DNA from: Candidatus Bathyarchaeota archaeon | GTDB lineage: Archaea; Thermoproteota; Bathyarchaeia; Bathyarchaeales; Bathycorpusculaceae | Length of the DNA stretch: 52,588 nucleotides | Direction: 5' to 3' | Assembly (NCBI GenBank): GCA_022865885.1 | Contig: JALHSQ010000085.1 | Coordinates: 1-52,588, forward strand | In this document: positions 36,572 through 45,914 of the stretch, one piece after another | Numbering within the stretch: the first letter of the stretch is position 1 | Layout of the letters: the number at the start of each line of letters is the position of its first letter | Translations under genes and position numbers: made by a program | Notes under the pieces: model-generated | What the model saw: the letters and a program-made list of their open reading frames with translations, nothing else | The model's database searches: none | Told to the model about the DNA's origin: nothing

Positions 36572-37469
36572 ATGGAGCCCAACGCGCGTTTGAATGATCT
36601 CACGATCCGAAAATTCCGACCAAAGGATATCGACTTTGCGTACGAAATGGTAGCTAAAGAACGCTGGAATGACCGAAGAGAAGACATCAAACGCATGTTT
36701 AACTATGAACCTAATGGCTGCTTCATTGCCGAAACAAACCATGATTCCGTGGGGCACGTTTTTTCCATCAATTACGGTAACTTGGCTGGATTGGGCTGCT
36801 TATAGTCAAAGCTGGGTACCGAGGAAAGAGCATCGGAACCTTGCTGATGAAGAAGGTGATTGAGTATCTCTTGAATCAAGGCGTAGAAACAATAAAGTTG
36901 GAAGCTGTTCCTGAAGTCCCAAGTCTATACAGAAAGTTGGGGTTCGTTAATGAATATGACTCATTGAGGTTCGTCAGGGATCGAAAGGAAACTGCTCCGG
37001 ATCTAAAGATGAGGTACGTTTCACCTCTAGAACCAGCGGCAATTGATCGTGTGGCCGCTTTCGCCGAGAAGTATTTTGGTGCCAATAGGATGAAAGTAAT
37101 AAACCAGCTTTTTCAAGAGTATCCCCCTCATTGTTTTGTTGCACGTTCAGATACCATTATCTGCGGATACATAATGTGCAGAAAAGCTGAGACTGGATAC
37201 AAGTTGGGCCCATGGATCTGCGATCAAAAACACACCGAGACTGTTGAGGAGCTTCTAGCCACATGTCTTTCATCACTTAAGCAAGATAACGTCTACGTAG
37301 GGGTTCCAAGCGTAAATAAAGCAGCATTAAAACATTGAATGAGTTCGGTTTCGAGTAATGCTTGGAAAGGTCTATGCCGGTCAAGAGTATTCGCATGCGT
37401 CTTGGAAAAGAGCTGAGCAATGAGTGCTTAACAGGCGTGTTCGCCATCGGCGGACCAATGGAAGGTTAA
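36572..37469 (+). pseudogene. frameshifted GNAT acetyltransferase, tandem-domain type
   Basis: The first frame reads LTIRKFRPKDIDFAYEMVAK to FSINYGNLAG, then the protein continues one base over as WIGLLIVKAGYRGKSIGTLL (acetyl-CoA loop) and on to SVNKAALK near 37330. It shifts again (TLNEFGFE) and ends GKELSNECLTGVFAIGGPME before TAA 37467-37469. One deleted base near 36787 and further changes near 37333 and 37350 break the gene. The second half, residues after about 165, carries a second GNAT-like unit (MKVINQLFQEYPPHCFVARS). Several lesions in 900 bases suggest real decay. Confidence 0.7.
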
Positions 37470-38281
37470 GCAGTTGTGCTTTCTGCTTGTTGCTCAGGCT
37501 TCAATGCTTTTCTTGCAAAAGTAATATATCCCGTGTGCGCAGTCATCAGCGTTTGTGGTCTGGTTTTTCCTCTCTCAACCTGCATTCCACGCATCAAGCA
37601 TTCTATCGTTTCCACGTCAACGAACCTGTTCTCCTGCAATGCCTCCGCCGTCTTGACAACCTGGTCAATTGTGGGGCTAAAAGAGACGATTGTTCCGCAA
37701 GGTCTAAGGGCGTCATAAGCATGTGGCACAACCAGCCATGGGGTTGCAAGATCCAATATCACTGAGTCAACTTCAGTCTCATCTATTCCCAAAGTAATGT
37801 CTTTGTGCTTCAGATCTGCAAAATCAAAAAGGCCTGCACGGGTCAGGTTTCTTTCAGCTGTCTTGATGAATTCCTCTCGGATTTCGTAACTGTGCACTTT
37901 GCCAGCTGGCTTAATATAGAAAGCTACAGATGCGGTTAACGCTCCAGTTCCCGTTCCAGCTTCTACGACTTGGCTTCCGGGGCCTATTCCACTAAACATC
38001 ACTATCAACGCTATGTCTTTTGGATACGTTATTTGGGTTTGCCTCGCACACTTCATGATGTAGTCGCGTAGCAAAGGTTTCAAAGCTACAAAATCAATCC
38101 CCATACTGCTTTTGACTATTTGTCCATAGTCTCTTCCAATCAAATCATCGAACTTTACGAAGCCCTTATGCGTGTGAAAACTCTTTCCTGCTTCAACTTT
38201 GACCATGTACGTCTTGCGTTGCTTCAGGCAAAGGAGAATGTAGTCGCCTTCAGTTATTTTTTGGTTTGTCAATGTTTTCAC
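37466..38281 (-). CDS. trmI: tRNA (adenine-N1)-methyltransferase TrmI
   Basis: A 271-residue SAM-dependent methyltransferase starting at GTG 38281, which overlaps the stop of the upstream aldolase-Fae gene by one base (TAGTG). It has an N-terminal beta domain (ILLCLKQRKTYMVKVE), MFSGIGPGSQVVEAGTGTGA (motif I), YEIREEFIKTAERNL, and SVILDLATPW (motif IV). In archaea TrmI methylates A57/A58 of the tRNA T-loop, stabilising tRNA. Coupling to the fusion enzyme is conserved-operon-like, though no functional link is obvious. Confidence 0.85.
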   Translation of the reverse strand: MKTLTNQKITEGDYILLCLKQRKTYMVKVEAGKSFHTHKGFVKFDDLIGRDYGQIVKSSMGIDFVALKPLLRDYIMKCARQTQITYPKDIALIVMFSGIGPGSQVVEAGTGTGALTASVAFYIKPAGKVHSYEIREEFIKTAERNLTRAGLFDFADLKHKDITLGIDETEVDSVILDLATPWLVVPHAYDALRPCGTIVSFSPTIDQVVKTAEALQENRFVDVETIECLMRGMQVERGKTRPQTLMTAHTGYITFARKALKPEQQAESTTA

Positions 38282-39759
38282 TATGGTGTATATTTGAAAG
38301 GGTGTTTAGATCTGTCCTTGTTTTCAACGAGTTCCGCAATGTCTGGTCGTCCTTCTATTGTCTTACGGATCGCGTGACGCATCGCCTTGTAATTATTAAT
38401 GTAGACACGTTGCCTATCAACAGCTGTTGGATGAACGAAAACGTTAGCAATGACAATCAGGTCTTCGACCGCTTCCTTCGGGATTGTTCCATCGGCTACA
38501 CTGTCAACTACTGCCTTGGCCACTGCAGTCTGAGCGGGTCCGTAAACCATGCTTGCTTGACGCATTCCGGTAATCGTGACTGTCGGGACAATGAGGGTGA
38601 TAGGCTTTACTGCAAGGTTCGGCTCCAAGAGAGCAAGTAACGGCTCATGCCCTGTCGTTGGGGCTGCTTTGGCTTTTGCGAATGCTTCACCCAAAGGTCC
38701 GTTCTTCTTTCCAATCATTAAATCAATGTGAGCTACTTCAGCTCCTTGTCCAGCTAATGCCTCACTGACTTTGAGGTTGAAATCCTTTATCACTTGTGGA
38801 GTTACGTCTAGGGCTTTGAACCGTTCTTCTATGCGCTTTTCTTCAATCTCGAAAGTTATCGGTTTAGGCTCCATCTTTCCCAGTTTCTCCAAGTCCAGCC
38901 TTAGCTCCTCTCTTGCTTCATAGGTTAACTCCCCCCCGACACTCAGTGGCATGCGAACAGGCCCGACTTTAATCTTCATCATGTTCAGAGCTGCTTTTGT
39001 TCCAACTGGTCCACTCCCAGCAATTATCCTAGCGATCTTCTGAACCCTATATTGTAGTTCTCGAGCTTTCTGGAGTTCGCCGCTCTTAACATAGTTGTAG
39101 ATTTGAATCCAAATGTCTGGGATCACGTTGGCGCTTGCAAGAATCGCTCCTGAGCATCCGGCAGCCAAAGCTGCTACTACAACTTCGTCATGTCCGCATA
39201 AGACGTTGATTTTATCTCTAACTTTTTCCAGAACTGCTAGGACGAAACTTAGTTGTCCGCTGCTGTCTTTCACGCCGACGATGTTTGGAATCTGAGCGAG
39301 ATCCTCAACCATCTGCCAAGGCAAGGACAAACCAGTGCATTGAGGAATATTATAGAGAATTATCGGCAAGTCAACCTCGCTTGCAATCGTGCTGTAGTGT
39401 TCGTAAATCCCGCGGTCTGCAGGCTTCAAATAATACGGTGTTACGACTAGGGCAGCATCAACACCAACGTCCTTTGCATACCTCGTCATTTCAACAGCTT
39501 CAGATGTTCCACTTGCTCCTGTTCCAGCAACCACAGACACCTTGCCGTTGACCTCGTCAACAACGATTTTGATGACCTTTTTTCTCTCTTCTACGGTTAG
39601 ATTTACGAATTCGCCTGTAGTGCCACAGGGAACAACTCCGTGAACACCCAATCCAATGCAGTGATTGACTAGTACTCGCAATCTTTCTTCATCAACAGTT
39701 TTCCCATCATCCCTGAACGGTGTAACCAGAGCAGGAAGAATACCCTCAGGCTTAAACAT
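38281..39759 (-). CDS. class I aldolase (DHDPS/NAL family) fused to formaldehyde-activating enzyme (Fae)
   Basis: This 492-residue protein starts at ATG 39759 with AGGTGA upstream; a longer frame to 39981 reads unlike protein. Residues 1-295 form the DHDPS/NAL TIM barrel: CGTTGE (45-50), Y136 in LYNIP, K164 in VGVKDSS (Schiff base). In true DHDPS the sequence after YNxP is S-R-TG, with the Arg binding the substrate carboxylate; here it is Q140-C141-TG, so a different aldehyde is likely. After a charged linker, residues 328-470 are Fae: SEALAGQGAEVAHIDLMIG with catalytic H344, FGPAQ-like YGPAQTAVAKAVVD, IPKEAVEDLIVI. Fae condenses formaldehyde with tetrahydromethanopterin. A promoter (complement TTTATTAAC near 39804-39812) faces the divergent 40035 gene. 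Confidence 0.85.
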   Translation of the reverse strand: MFKPEGILPALVTPFRDDGKTVDEERLRVLVNHCIGLGVHGVVPCGTTGEFVNLTVEERKKVIKIVVDEVNGKVSVVAGTGASGTSEAVEMTRYAKDVGVDAALVVTPYYLKPADRGIYEHYSTIASEVDLPIILYNIPQCTGLSLPWQMVEDLAQIPNIVGVKDSSGQLSFVLAVLEKVRDKINVLCGHDEVVVAALAAGCSGAILASANVIPDIWIQIYNYVKSGELQKARELQYRVQKIARIIAGSGPVGTKAALNMMKIKVGPVRMPLSVGGELTYEAREELRLDLEKLGKMEPKPITFEIEEKRIEERFKALDVTPQVIKDFNLKVSEALAGQGAEVAHIDLMIGKKNGPLGEAFAKAKAAPTTGHEPLLALLEPNLAVKPITLIVPTVTITGMRQASMVYGPAQTAVAKAVVDSVADGTIPKEAVEDLIVIANVFVHPTAVDRQRVYINNYKAMRHAIRKTIEGRPDIAELVENKDRSKHPFKYTP

Positions 39760-40034
39760 AACACTTCTCGCCTTTTCACCTAACCTTGAGTTTTGCATGG
39801 TTAATAAACTTTGAAATACCGATTGAACGAATCGAACATCCGGTTCACACAGAGTATCTCTGCCGAAGAGACGTGAAAAATCGCTGCGAATGAGAGCAAT
39901 GTAAAGGCTCAGCAGACTTCTGATCGATAGCAACGAAGCATTTACGAATTTAAGCACGAGAATAGAGAATTCTAATCCCAAAAACGCTTAAATCACGTCC
40001 ACCTGAATAGACTACTTGTTTGAGGAACTGACCT

Positions 40035-41318
40035 ATGGATGATCTCAGGCAAAGACTGATGATTAAAGAAGAGAATCTGAATCAAATCAATGACTTTCTG
40101 CTTAAGAAGGATAACCCTCTCACAAATGGTCTGCTTGAGATTGTTGAGAAATATGGCGGCGTCGATGAAATCAACCGCAAAGGAAAGGAGACCCGCAAAC
40201 TTGGCAACCTCATGAAACGACTTGAAAGCAAGAAATCATCCTTCGTGAAAGATCTTGAATGGCTATGCAAACAACGTGACAGAGAAGCATTCATCAGCGT
40301 ACCGGACTTCCGAAGGAAGATTCTTGGAAAGAAAGCAGATTTAATGAGATTTGACGATTCCTTTGCAGCCACACTTGAGATTAGTGCTTCCAATTTCTTT
40401 CCTTGGCTGATTGAAGAGGCAAAGAAGTCCATTGCAGGCCAAGAGTTGATGCCTAGTCGCTATATTCGCGTTCGTTCAATGAAAGAGCAAGTTGAAGATG
40501 ATGATCTGCTTGCTTTTGCAGCGGCAATGCAGATCATAGGCGCATCCTACGTTCAGACCCTCGACACAAAGGGGACGTTGCCTGGGGCAGATGGCAAACC
40601 GATTAACGTTCACTTAGCGGGTCCAGAGACTATAACAGGCTATTTTGGCGGCGTTGGGATGCCGAATGAATACGCGTTGAAATGGGTTGATGAATTCCTC
40701 CACTACTACACTGAGTATGGTCTGCAGCAAGTTTTGAACACCAATACGGGCACTGTTTTGCTCGGTTACCTTATGCAAAAGCTCGGGATTGACATCGAAT
40801 TCAAAATATCTGTGTTTCTAGGCTATGATAATCCGTATTCGATTTTGTGGACGCTTATGACCGCTAGACTTCTGAGCCGAGACGATGGTTCGACACCACT
40901 CATAGGTTTTAACTTTTCAAACTCTGTAAGCAACGAAACGATTGAGCTCTCAGCACAAGTTAGGGAAGCTTTTGATTTTGAAGACATTATGCGCATTGAA
41001 CATCACATAACTGAGGCATACAAGAGTATTGTCAGACAACCATATGATCGGACAAAAGAACTCATGAAAATCGCGAGCCATGTTAGGAACATTAGTGCCA
41101 AACATGAAGGAGGAACCCCTGAAACTGAAAAGACCCGAGAACACCCTTCAGACATCCTTGACTATTTCATGCCAAAGAAAGACATAACCGAAAAAGGACT
41201 GATGCCAAAGCTGCTGACGAACTACTTAGATAAGCATGATGCCTTGAATAGAACTGCAAAAGCCCTAACTGAGTGTAGCTTGGTCTTCATTGCGGCTCAG
41301 AATCTGCATCGGAAATAG
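40035..41318 (+). CDS. uncharacterised 427-residue protein, divergent from the aldolase-Fae gene
   Basis: The protein starts at ATG 40035, after GAGGAA at 40022-40027 and TATA-like GCTTAAATC near 39987. Its N-terminal 90 residues are a charged helical region (NLMKRLESKKSSFVKDLEWL). A mixed alpha/beta region follows, with LMPSRYIRVRSMKEQ, INVHLAGPETITGYFGG, EYGLQQVLNTNTGT and LLSRDDGSTPLIGFNFSN; the last has a barrel-like look. No catalytic motif or named family was recognised. It could be an enzyme linked to the divergent fusion; the shared 275-base control region is the only evidence. Confidence 0.6.
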   Translation: MDDLRQRLMIKEENLNQINDFLLKKDNPLTNGLLEIVEKYGGVDEINRKGKETRKLGNLMKRLESKKSSFVKDLEWLCKQRDREAFISVPDFRRKILGKKADLMRFDDSFAATLEISASNFFPWLIEEAKKSIAGQELMPSRYIRVRSMKEQVEDDDLLAFAAAMQIIGASYVQTLDTKGTLPGADGKPINVHLAGPETITGYFGGVGMPNEYALKWVDEFLHYYTEYGLQQVLNTNTGTVLLGYLMQKLGIDIEFKISVFLGYDNPYSILWTLMTARLLSRDDGSTPLIGFNFSNSVSNETIELSAQVREAFDFEDIMRIEHHITEAYKSIVRQPYDRTKELMKIASHVRNISAKHEGGTPETEKTREHPSDILDYFMPKKDITEKGLMPKLLTNYLDKHDALNRTAKALTECSLVFIAAQNLHRK

Positions 41319-41359
41319 CCTTTAGTGAAGACTCAGAAGAGAGAGAAGAGCTGTCTGCG

Positions 41360-42196
41360 CTACCATGGTTCCCTAGGTTTCTTCATTATCAGGTAAAGCG
41401 TCGTGGCTACAAAGGAAGCTGTAGTTATCCCAAGAATGACTGCTAAACGCCTTGTGTTGTCAAGGTCACTTGTCGTGCCTTCAAGCTCTGTGTAGTTCTG
41501 GTGGAGTTCCCAGTAGGTTTGGTTGAGTTGATTGTACGTCTCGTTAAGCTGCCAATAGGTTTGGTTAAGTTGGTCGTACGTGTCATCGAGTTGCCAGTAA
41601 GTCTGATTTAGCTGGCCATAGTTCTCATTGAGTTGACCGTATGTATCGTTGAGTTGCTGATAGGTTTGGTTTAGCTGGCCATAACTTTCGTTTAACACTC
41701 TGTAGTTTTCTTTGAGGTTTTCGAAGTAGACGTTTTTGACGTATGTTATTGCGAAACTTGGATTGCGCTGAATTGGTTCATCTACTACAGTGTATTTCAA
41801 CTGGAGCTCGCAGTAGATTTGACCATAAACGTCGTTTGGCACGAACAGGTTGTATTCTTTTTCGAGTGTTTGATTAAAGGTCCTTGACTCGTTTGCTGCC
41901 ACGCTTGTCAAGTTCAGATAAGTTCTCTCTGGTCCACCCATGTTGAAACCGTAAGTGCTGAGGTTGAAATAGTCTATGTCCACACGGCCGGCTGTGTAGT
42001 TAGCCCAGAGTTGGACTGTTATGTTTTCTCCAGGGACAGTTTCGTTTGTGGCGAACAATCGCAGAGAGATACCGACATAATCCACTGAAAAGAATGATTG
42101 CACCTCATTACTGCCTATGGCCTTGGTCGATTTGGCAAGTGCCAGCATAAGAAGTGCAACTACGAGAAAAATAACTAGAGTCTTACTTATCTTCAT
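41360..42196 (-). CDS. secreted stalk-like protein with heptad repeats and C-terminal membrane anchor
   Basis: The 278-residue protein has a signal peptide (KTLVIFLVVALLMLALA), then a beta domain (about 30-150) with N-glycosylation sites. About ten seven-residue repeats of the type xLNQTYxQ follow (residues about 168-241), forming a coiled coil with an NxT/NxS sequon in most repeats. A transmembrane helix (ILGITTASFVATTLYLIM) and a short basic tail KKPREPW end it. It is probably an exported surface stalk that holds the N-terminal domain away from the membrane. No named family was recognised. Confidence 0.7.
   Translation of the reverse strand: MKISKTLVIFLVVALLMLALAKSTKAIGSNEVQSFFSVDYVGISLRLFATNETVPGENITVQLWANYTAGRVDIDYFNLSTYGFNMGGPERTYLNLTSVAANESRTFNQTLEKEYNLFVPNDVYGQIYCELQLKYTVVDEPIQRNPSFAITYVKNVYFENLKENYRVLNESYGQLNQTYQQLNDTYGQLNENYGQLNQTYWQLDDTYDQLNQTYWQLNETYNQLNQTYWELHQNYTELEGTTSDLDNTRRLAVILGITTASFVATTLYLIMKKPREPW
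41474..41692. repeat. tandem 21-base repeat encoding the heptads
   Basis: The complement carries about ten 21-base units encoding variants of YGQLNQT/YWQLNET. Unit divergence is low enough to point to slippage or unequal crossing-over, so copy number may vary between strains. Confidence 0.6.
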
Positions 42197-42323
42197 TCAG
42201 TTCACCAACACTTGGGAATAGTCAGTGTGTTATAACAATCTGTTTTTAAGGTTTATTGCCTTTATTTTGTAGTTTGGAGGTCTTTGAGAGGCGTTCTTTC
42301 TGATTGGGGCATGTAGCGGAAGT

Positions 42324-42569
42324 TTATCTGATTGAGCGGATAAGTCGTTGGTATATGTATATGAAGTAGATTAAGGCGAACGCTGTCAGGCCTACTTCGA
42401 GTGTTAATATGGTCTGATTCTTCTCGACTGCCATGAAGTAGCCATGCTGGAATATGTCTGAGAAAACCAGGATCTGCAGAAATATAGCTCCTCCTATGGA
42501 GCTTAGCCCTAAGCTGTGGAAGAACATGCGTATCCGGCGGTCGAGCTTTGCGTTGGTGGCCATACTCAT
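42324..42569 (-). CDS. small membrane protein
   Basis: An 81-residue protein from ATG 42569 (an alternative ATG lies at 42563, and a longer frame reaches 42632). It has two hydrophobic segments, LGLSSIGGAIFLQILVFSDI and TLEVGLTAFALIYFIYIYQR. No family was recognised. Confidence 0.5.
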   Translation of the reverse strand: MSMATNAKLDRRIRMFFHSLGLSSIGGAIFLQILVFSDIFQHGYFMAVEKNQTILTLEVGLTAFALIYFIYIYQRLIRSIR

Positions 42570-42726
42570 CTTGAATAGCAAGAGTTGATACTCGAACTTA
42601 TAGCTTATGTATCCCCAAAATCGACAAGACATAATAATTCCACGTCAATACACAAGCTGCACCTCGACAACAGAAGCAAAGAACATTCGTCGGATTCCCA
42701 TTAATGCCTTTTTTTCTCAAGCGCGG

Positions 42727-43638
42727 CTACTCTTCTAATTCCAATATCGCTTCTTTCACCATTGAAACCGACTTCTCGAGCTTCAACCTCGTCTCAGATT
42801 TCAATTCAAGTTCAAGCACCCTCTCAATTCCGTTTTTTCCAAGAATAACGGGCACTCCGACGGAGACATCTGAAAACCCATACTCTCCCTCTAAGTATGT
42901 TGAGACGCTCATGACTCTATTTCTTCCTCTCAAAATCGCATCAACCATGATCGCGATGACTGTTGCTGGAGCGTAAGTTGTGGATCCCTTCAGTTTGATA
43001 ACATCAGAGCCTGAAGTTATTGTCAAGTTTATTATCTGCTCAATCCTTTTTTCCTCAAGCAAGCATCTCAATGGTATTCCTGAAACAGAAGAGCATTCCA
43101 CAAGAGGAACCATGGAATCACCATGTTCACCCACGACCAATGCACGGACATCCTCCTTTGAGACATTCAATTCCATTGCAATGTGAGACCTAAAGCGTAG
43201 AGTATCCAAGATGCTGCCCATCCCAAAAACTCTGTTTCTTTCGAAACCTGACTCCCTGTACGCAATGTAGGTCATGACATCAACAGGGTTTGTAACAAGC
43301 ATAAGCTTACATCTAGGCGCATACTTCACGATTTCCTTCACTATGGATCTGACTATCTTGGCGTTAGTGTTCATGAGATCGATTCTTGACATGCCTGGCT
43401 TTCTGCCCTGCCCAGCAACAACTATCACAATTTCAGATCCTTCCATCTCTCTGAAATCGCTTGTCCCTTTGATTTTTCCGTCAAACTCTATTGCAGGTGC
43501 GGCCTGCATCATGTCAAGCGCCTCCCCTTGAGCCAGATTCCCAGCAACATCGATCAGAATTACGTCGCTGACTCGGTGTCTCAGGATGTCGAATGCGGCA
43601 GCGCTCCCAACTTTTCCGGCGCCAATTATGGAGATCAT
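42727..43638 (-). CDS. mdh: malate dehydrogenase
   Basis: A 303-residue NAD(P)-dependent L-2-hydroxyacid dehydrogenase. It has the Rossmann motif MISIIGAGKVGSAAAF, LIDVAGNLAQGEALDM, VVAGQGRKPGMSR with the substrate-binding Arg, VTNPVDVMTYIA, the catalytic GEHGDSMVP (His) and an intact C-terminal domain. The Arg in GRKPGMSR favours malate over lactate. It interconverts malate and oxaloacetate in central carbon metabolism. It stands alone between the membrane protein and the DUF72 remnant. Confidence 0.85.
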   Translation of the reverse strand: MISIIGAGKVGSAAAFDILRHRVSDVILIDVAGNLAQGEALDMMQAAPAIEFDGKIKGTSDFREMEGSEIVIVVAGQGRKPGMSRIDLMNTNAKIVRSIVKEIVKYAPRCKLMLVTNPVDVMTYIAYRESGFERNRVFGMGSILDTLRFRSHIAMELNVSKEDVRALVVGEHGDSMVPLVECSSVSGIPLRCLLEEKRIEQIINLTITSGSDVIKLKGSTTYAPATVIAIMVDAILRGRNRVMSVSTYLEGEYGFSDVSVGVPVILGKNGIERVLELELKSETRLKLEKSVSMVKEAILELEE

Positions 43639-43818
43639 GAATCTTCACGAATAGTTAGAGTCTGAATCAGATAAACTAAACTATGTCAAGAAAACGCTCT
43701 TTCTTTGCCAAGCGACATCTCTTTCACACCTCTGATTATTTCATAGCTTGCATGAAATGTCAGAACAAGCTCACAATAGCACAGATGAGGCAGTAAGCAG
43801 CTTGATTCACTCGAACGG

Positions 43819-44148
43819 GTGAGAGAATTGACAACAGCAACTAGCGAGATTTCGCTGGGGACGTCGGGATGGAGCTACAAGGAGTGGATAGGGCCGCTCT
43901 ATTCGAAGGAGGACAAGAGCTTACTTCGCGCTTACACGAAGACTTTCAAAACGGTTGAAATAGATTCCACGTTTTACAGATACCCGTCAAAAGGCATGGT
44001 CATGGGGTGGGCCAGATATTCGCCTGACGACTTCGTGTACACTGCAAAACTCCCAAAACTCATCACACACGTGAAGAAAGCCACTAAGATACTGGAGCAA
44101 GCTCATAAAGAAAAGGAAGCATGGCAGTTCAAACGCTATGGTCAATGA
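43819..44148 (+). pseudogene. truncated DUF72 (YecE-like) protein
   Basis: The frame from GTG 43819 reads LGTSGWSYKEWIGPLYSKED, YTKTFKTVEIDSTFYRYPS and FVYTAKLPKLITHVKK. This is the N-terminal 90 residues of the roughly 240-residue DUF72 TIM barrel. After that the sequence stops resembling the family and ends at 44148, running into the end of the convergent kinase gene by 7 bases. The C-terminal half has been lost, so the gene is a remnant. DUF72 function is poorly known. Confidence 0.7.
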
Positions 44149-45854
44149 CAACGTTGTTGCTGTCTTGGTTTTGTTCTTCTGCAAACGTTGGAGATAGCCA
44201 GCATAATGTGTGGGAGTGTGAAAACACTGAAAACCTTCGTGTACTTCGGGTTTCCAGCTTTTCTTACGACTTCAGCGTTTCCTCCTGCTTCCAGGTAGCC
44301 AGCTACGAATGTCTCAGCAACGGTTTCCGCGAGTTTGGCATCAGCAAAGGGCGGGAAATAGTGACCAGCGTAATACAGAAACTCGGATACATCCCAAGCT
44401 GGGTCCCCTCTCCTTGATGACTGCTCAAAATCTGTCAAAATGATTTCGCTGTTTTTGCCTATCATTATGTTCTCCGGCTTCGTGTCGCCTAGAGTGACGT
44501 CTAGAGAGTGCACTTTGGCAAGTTTCCTGCCAATTCGCTCTATGAGTTTCAATTCTCTCTTTGCCTTGACAGCGGTCTTAAGGTTGATAAGTCGTTTTAT
44601 TGCATTGCTGGCGTTCTCTCCATCTATGTATTCCATGAACACTAGACGCTCAGCAGGACTTGCGTACAGAAGTTTTGGGACTGCAAAGCCCTTTGAATAT
44701 AGGAATTGATTCATAGCACATTCCCTTTCAAGTCTTGGGCGACCCAGAACGGCAAACGACCTTGTTCCAACACTCCAAAGCGTGAGTGGAAACCACTTGA
44801 AACTTGACCAATCCTTAAACCTCTTTACGACGATTCTTCTCTCTGATCCGACGTCGCATACTCTGAGCAGATAGACGTCGTTTAGAATTCCTCCTGTCTC
44901 TTCAAACGTAATCTTTGTTTCTTTTCCCACATGGAATGCTCTTCTCGCCAGCGTTTCGACATTACTTCTACTATTGAGGGGAACCAATCCCGACCCTGTT
45001 GGGATAAATACATATTTCTCAGGCACTTGAAACCAATGTGCCAGAGCAGAGCCTTCAAACCTCTGGGTGTTCATTAATATTTCCTTGTCTGCTGAGAAGG
45101 CGTCTAAGAGTATCGGTAAAATTCCTAGCAAAGATGTGAAAAGGGCTCGTGGCACAGTTTTAGAGAGATTAATGATTCGAGTCTTCGGGCTTCTCGCATG
45201 GTCTACGAATTTTTCAGACATCTGCACATAACCGTTGGAAAGACTAACAAAGCCATCTCTTTCTAACTCCCTCAACGCCTCTAAGTAGCCGTGAAGCGCG
45301 CGATTCACGTTGTCTTTCCAGTTACTTTCAGAGGTGAACTCCCACAAACCAGAAGCAATTGGGGGAAAAAGTCGAACTCTGTTCAGTATGACCGCATATA
45401 CGAAGTATTCGGGTCTTATACGAAACTCGTAAGATAAATAGGGAAAATCCAACACAAGATTTTCCAATAGCTCAGTGACTAGGCGTTTCTTTAACTTGAC
45501 TTCTTGAATTCGCAGATAGTCAGCACTCACTAAAGGTAAGTATGGCAGAATCAACCTCCAAGCCAAAGCTTCACCGAGAAAGCCTCGATCAACGTCTCTT
45601 TCAAAAACCCACTTGTCGACCGCAACAAAAATAATGTTTCTCTTACCCAGGGTTTTCATGTAATTTCTGAGCTTTTGTTGGAAATCCTTGACTACAATCA
45701 AGACATTAACGGTTGTTTTTGACGCAGATGAGGTCGATAGATCATTCATAAAAATGCATGCAGATGTAATCTGATCAGGATTAGCAATCTGCTTGGATAG
45801 GCTTAGAATCTCGTCAGCCAACACTCTGTTCAAGTTTTTCGCGTTTTGGATCAA
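44142..45854 (-). CDS. protein with C-terminal RIO/Bud32-like kinase domain
   Basis: A 570-residue protein. The C-terminal part has kinase motifs: RIVVKRFKDW (Lys of strand 3), LVFMEYIDGENASNAI (hinge), VTLGDTKPENIMIG (catalytic-loop Asp, with GDxKxxN) and ILTDFEQSS (DFG-like). This resembles small lipid-/RIO-/Bud32-type kinases rather than eukaryotic-like protein kinases. The N-terminal 300 residues include TTVNVLIVVKDFQQK and a helical region; a nucleotidyltransferase-like or regulatory fold is possible but not proven. The function is unknown; the gene is intact. Confidence 0.6.
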   Translation of the reverse strand: MIQNAKNLNRVLADEILSLSKQIANPDQITSACIFMNDLSTSSASKTTVNVLIVVKDFQQKLRNYMKTLGKRNIIFVAVDKWVFERDVDRGFLGEALAWRLILPYLPLVSADYLRIQEVKLKKRLVTELLENLVLDFPYLSYEFRIRPEYFVYAVILNRVRLFPPIASGLWEFTSESNWKDNVNRALHGYLEALRELERDGFVSLSNGYVQMSEKFVDHARSPKTRIINLSKTVPRALFTSLLGILPILLDAFSADKEILMNTQRFEGSALAHWFQVPEKYVFIPTGSGLVPLNSRSNVETLARRAFHVGKETKITFEETGGILNDVYLLRVCDVGSERRIVVKRFKDWSSFKWFPLTLWSVGTRSFAVLGRPRLERECAMNQFLYSKGFAVPKLLYASPAERLVFMEYIDGENASNAIKRLINLKTAVKAKRELKLIERIGRKLAKVHSLDVTLGDTKPENIMIGKNSEIILTDFEQSSRRGDPAWDVSEFLYYAGHYFPPFADAKLAETVAETFVAGYLEAGGNAEVVRKAGNPKYTKVFSVFTLPHIMLAISNVCRRTKPRQQQRCH

Positions 45855-45914
45855 CGTTTCACCTTGTGAATAGGTGACAACGATAGATAGAGTCTGCAGT
45901 CCTATGAAATATAC

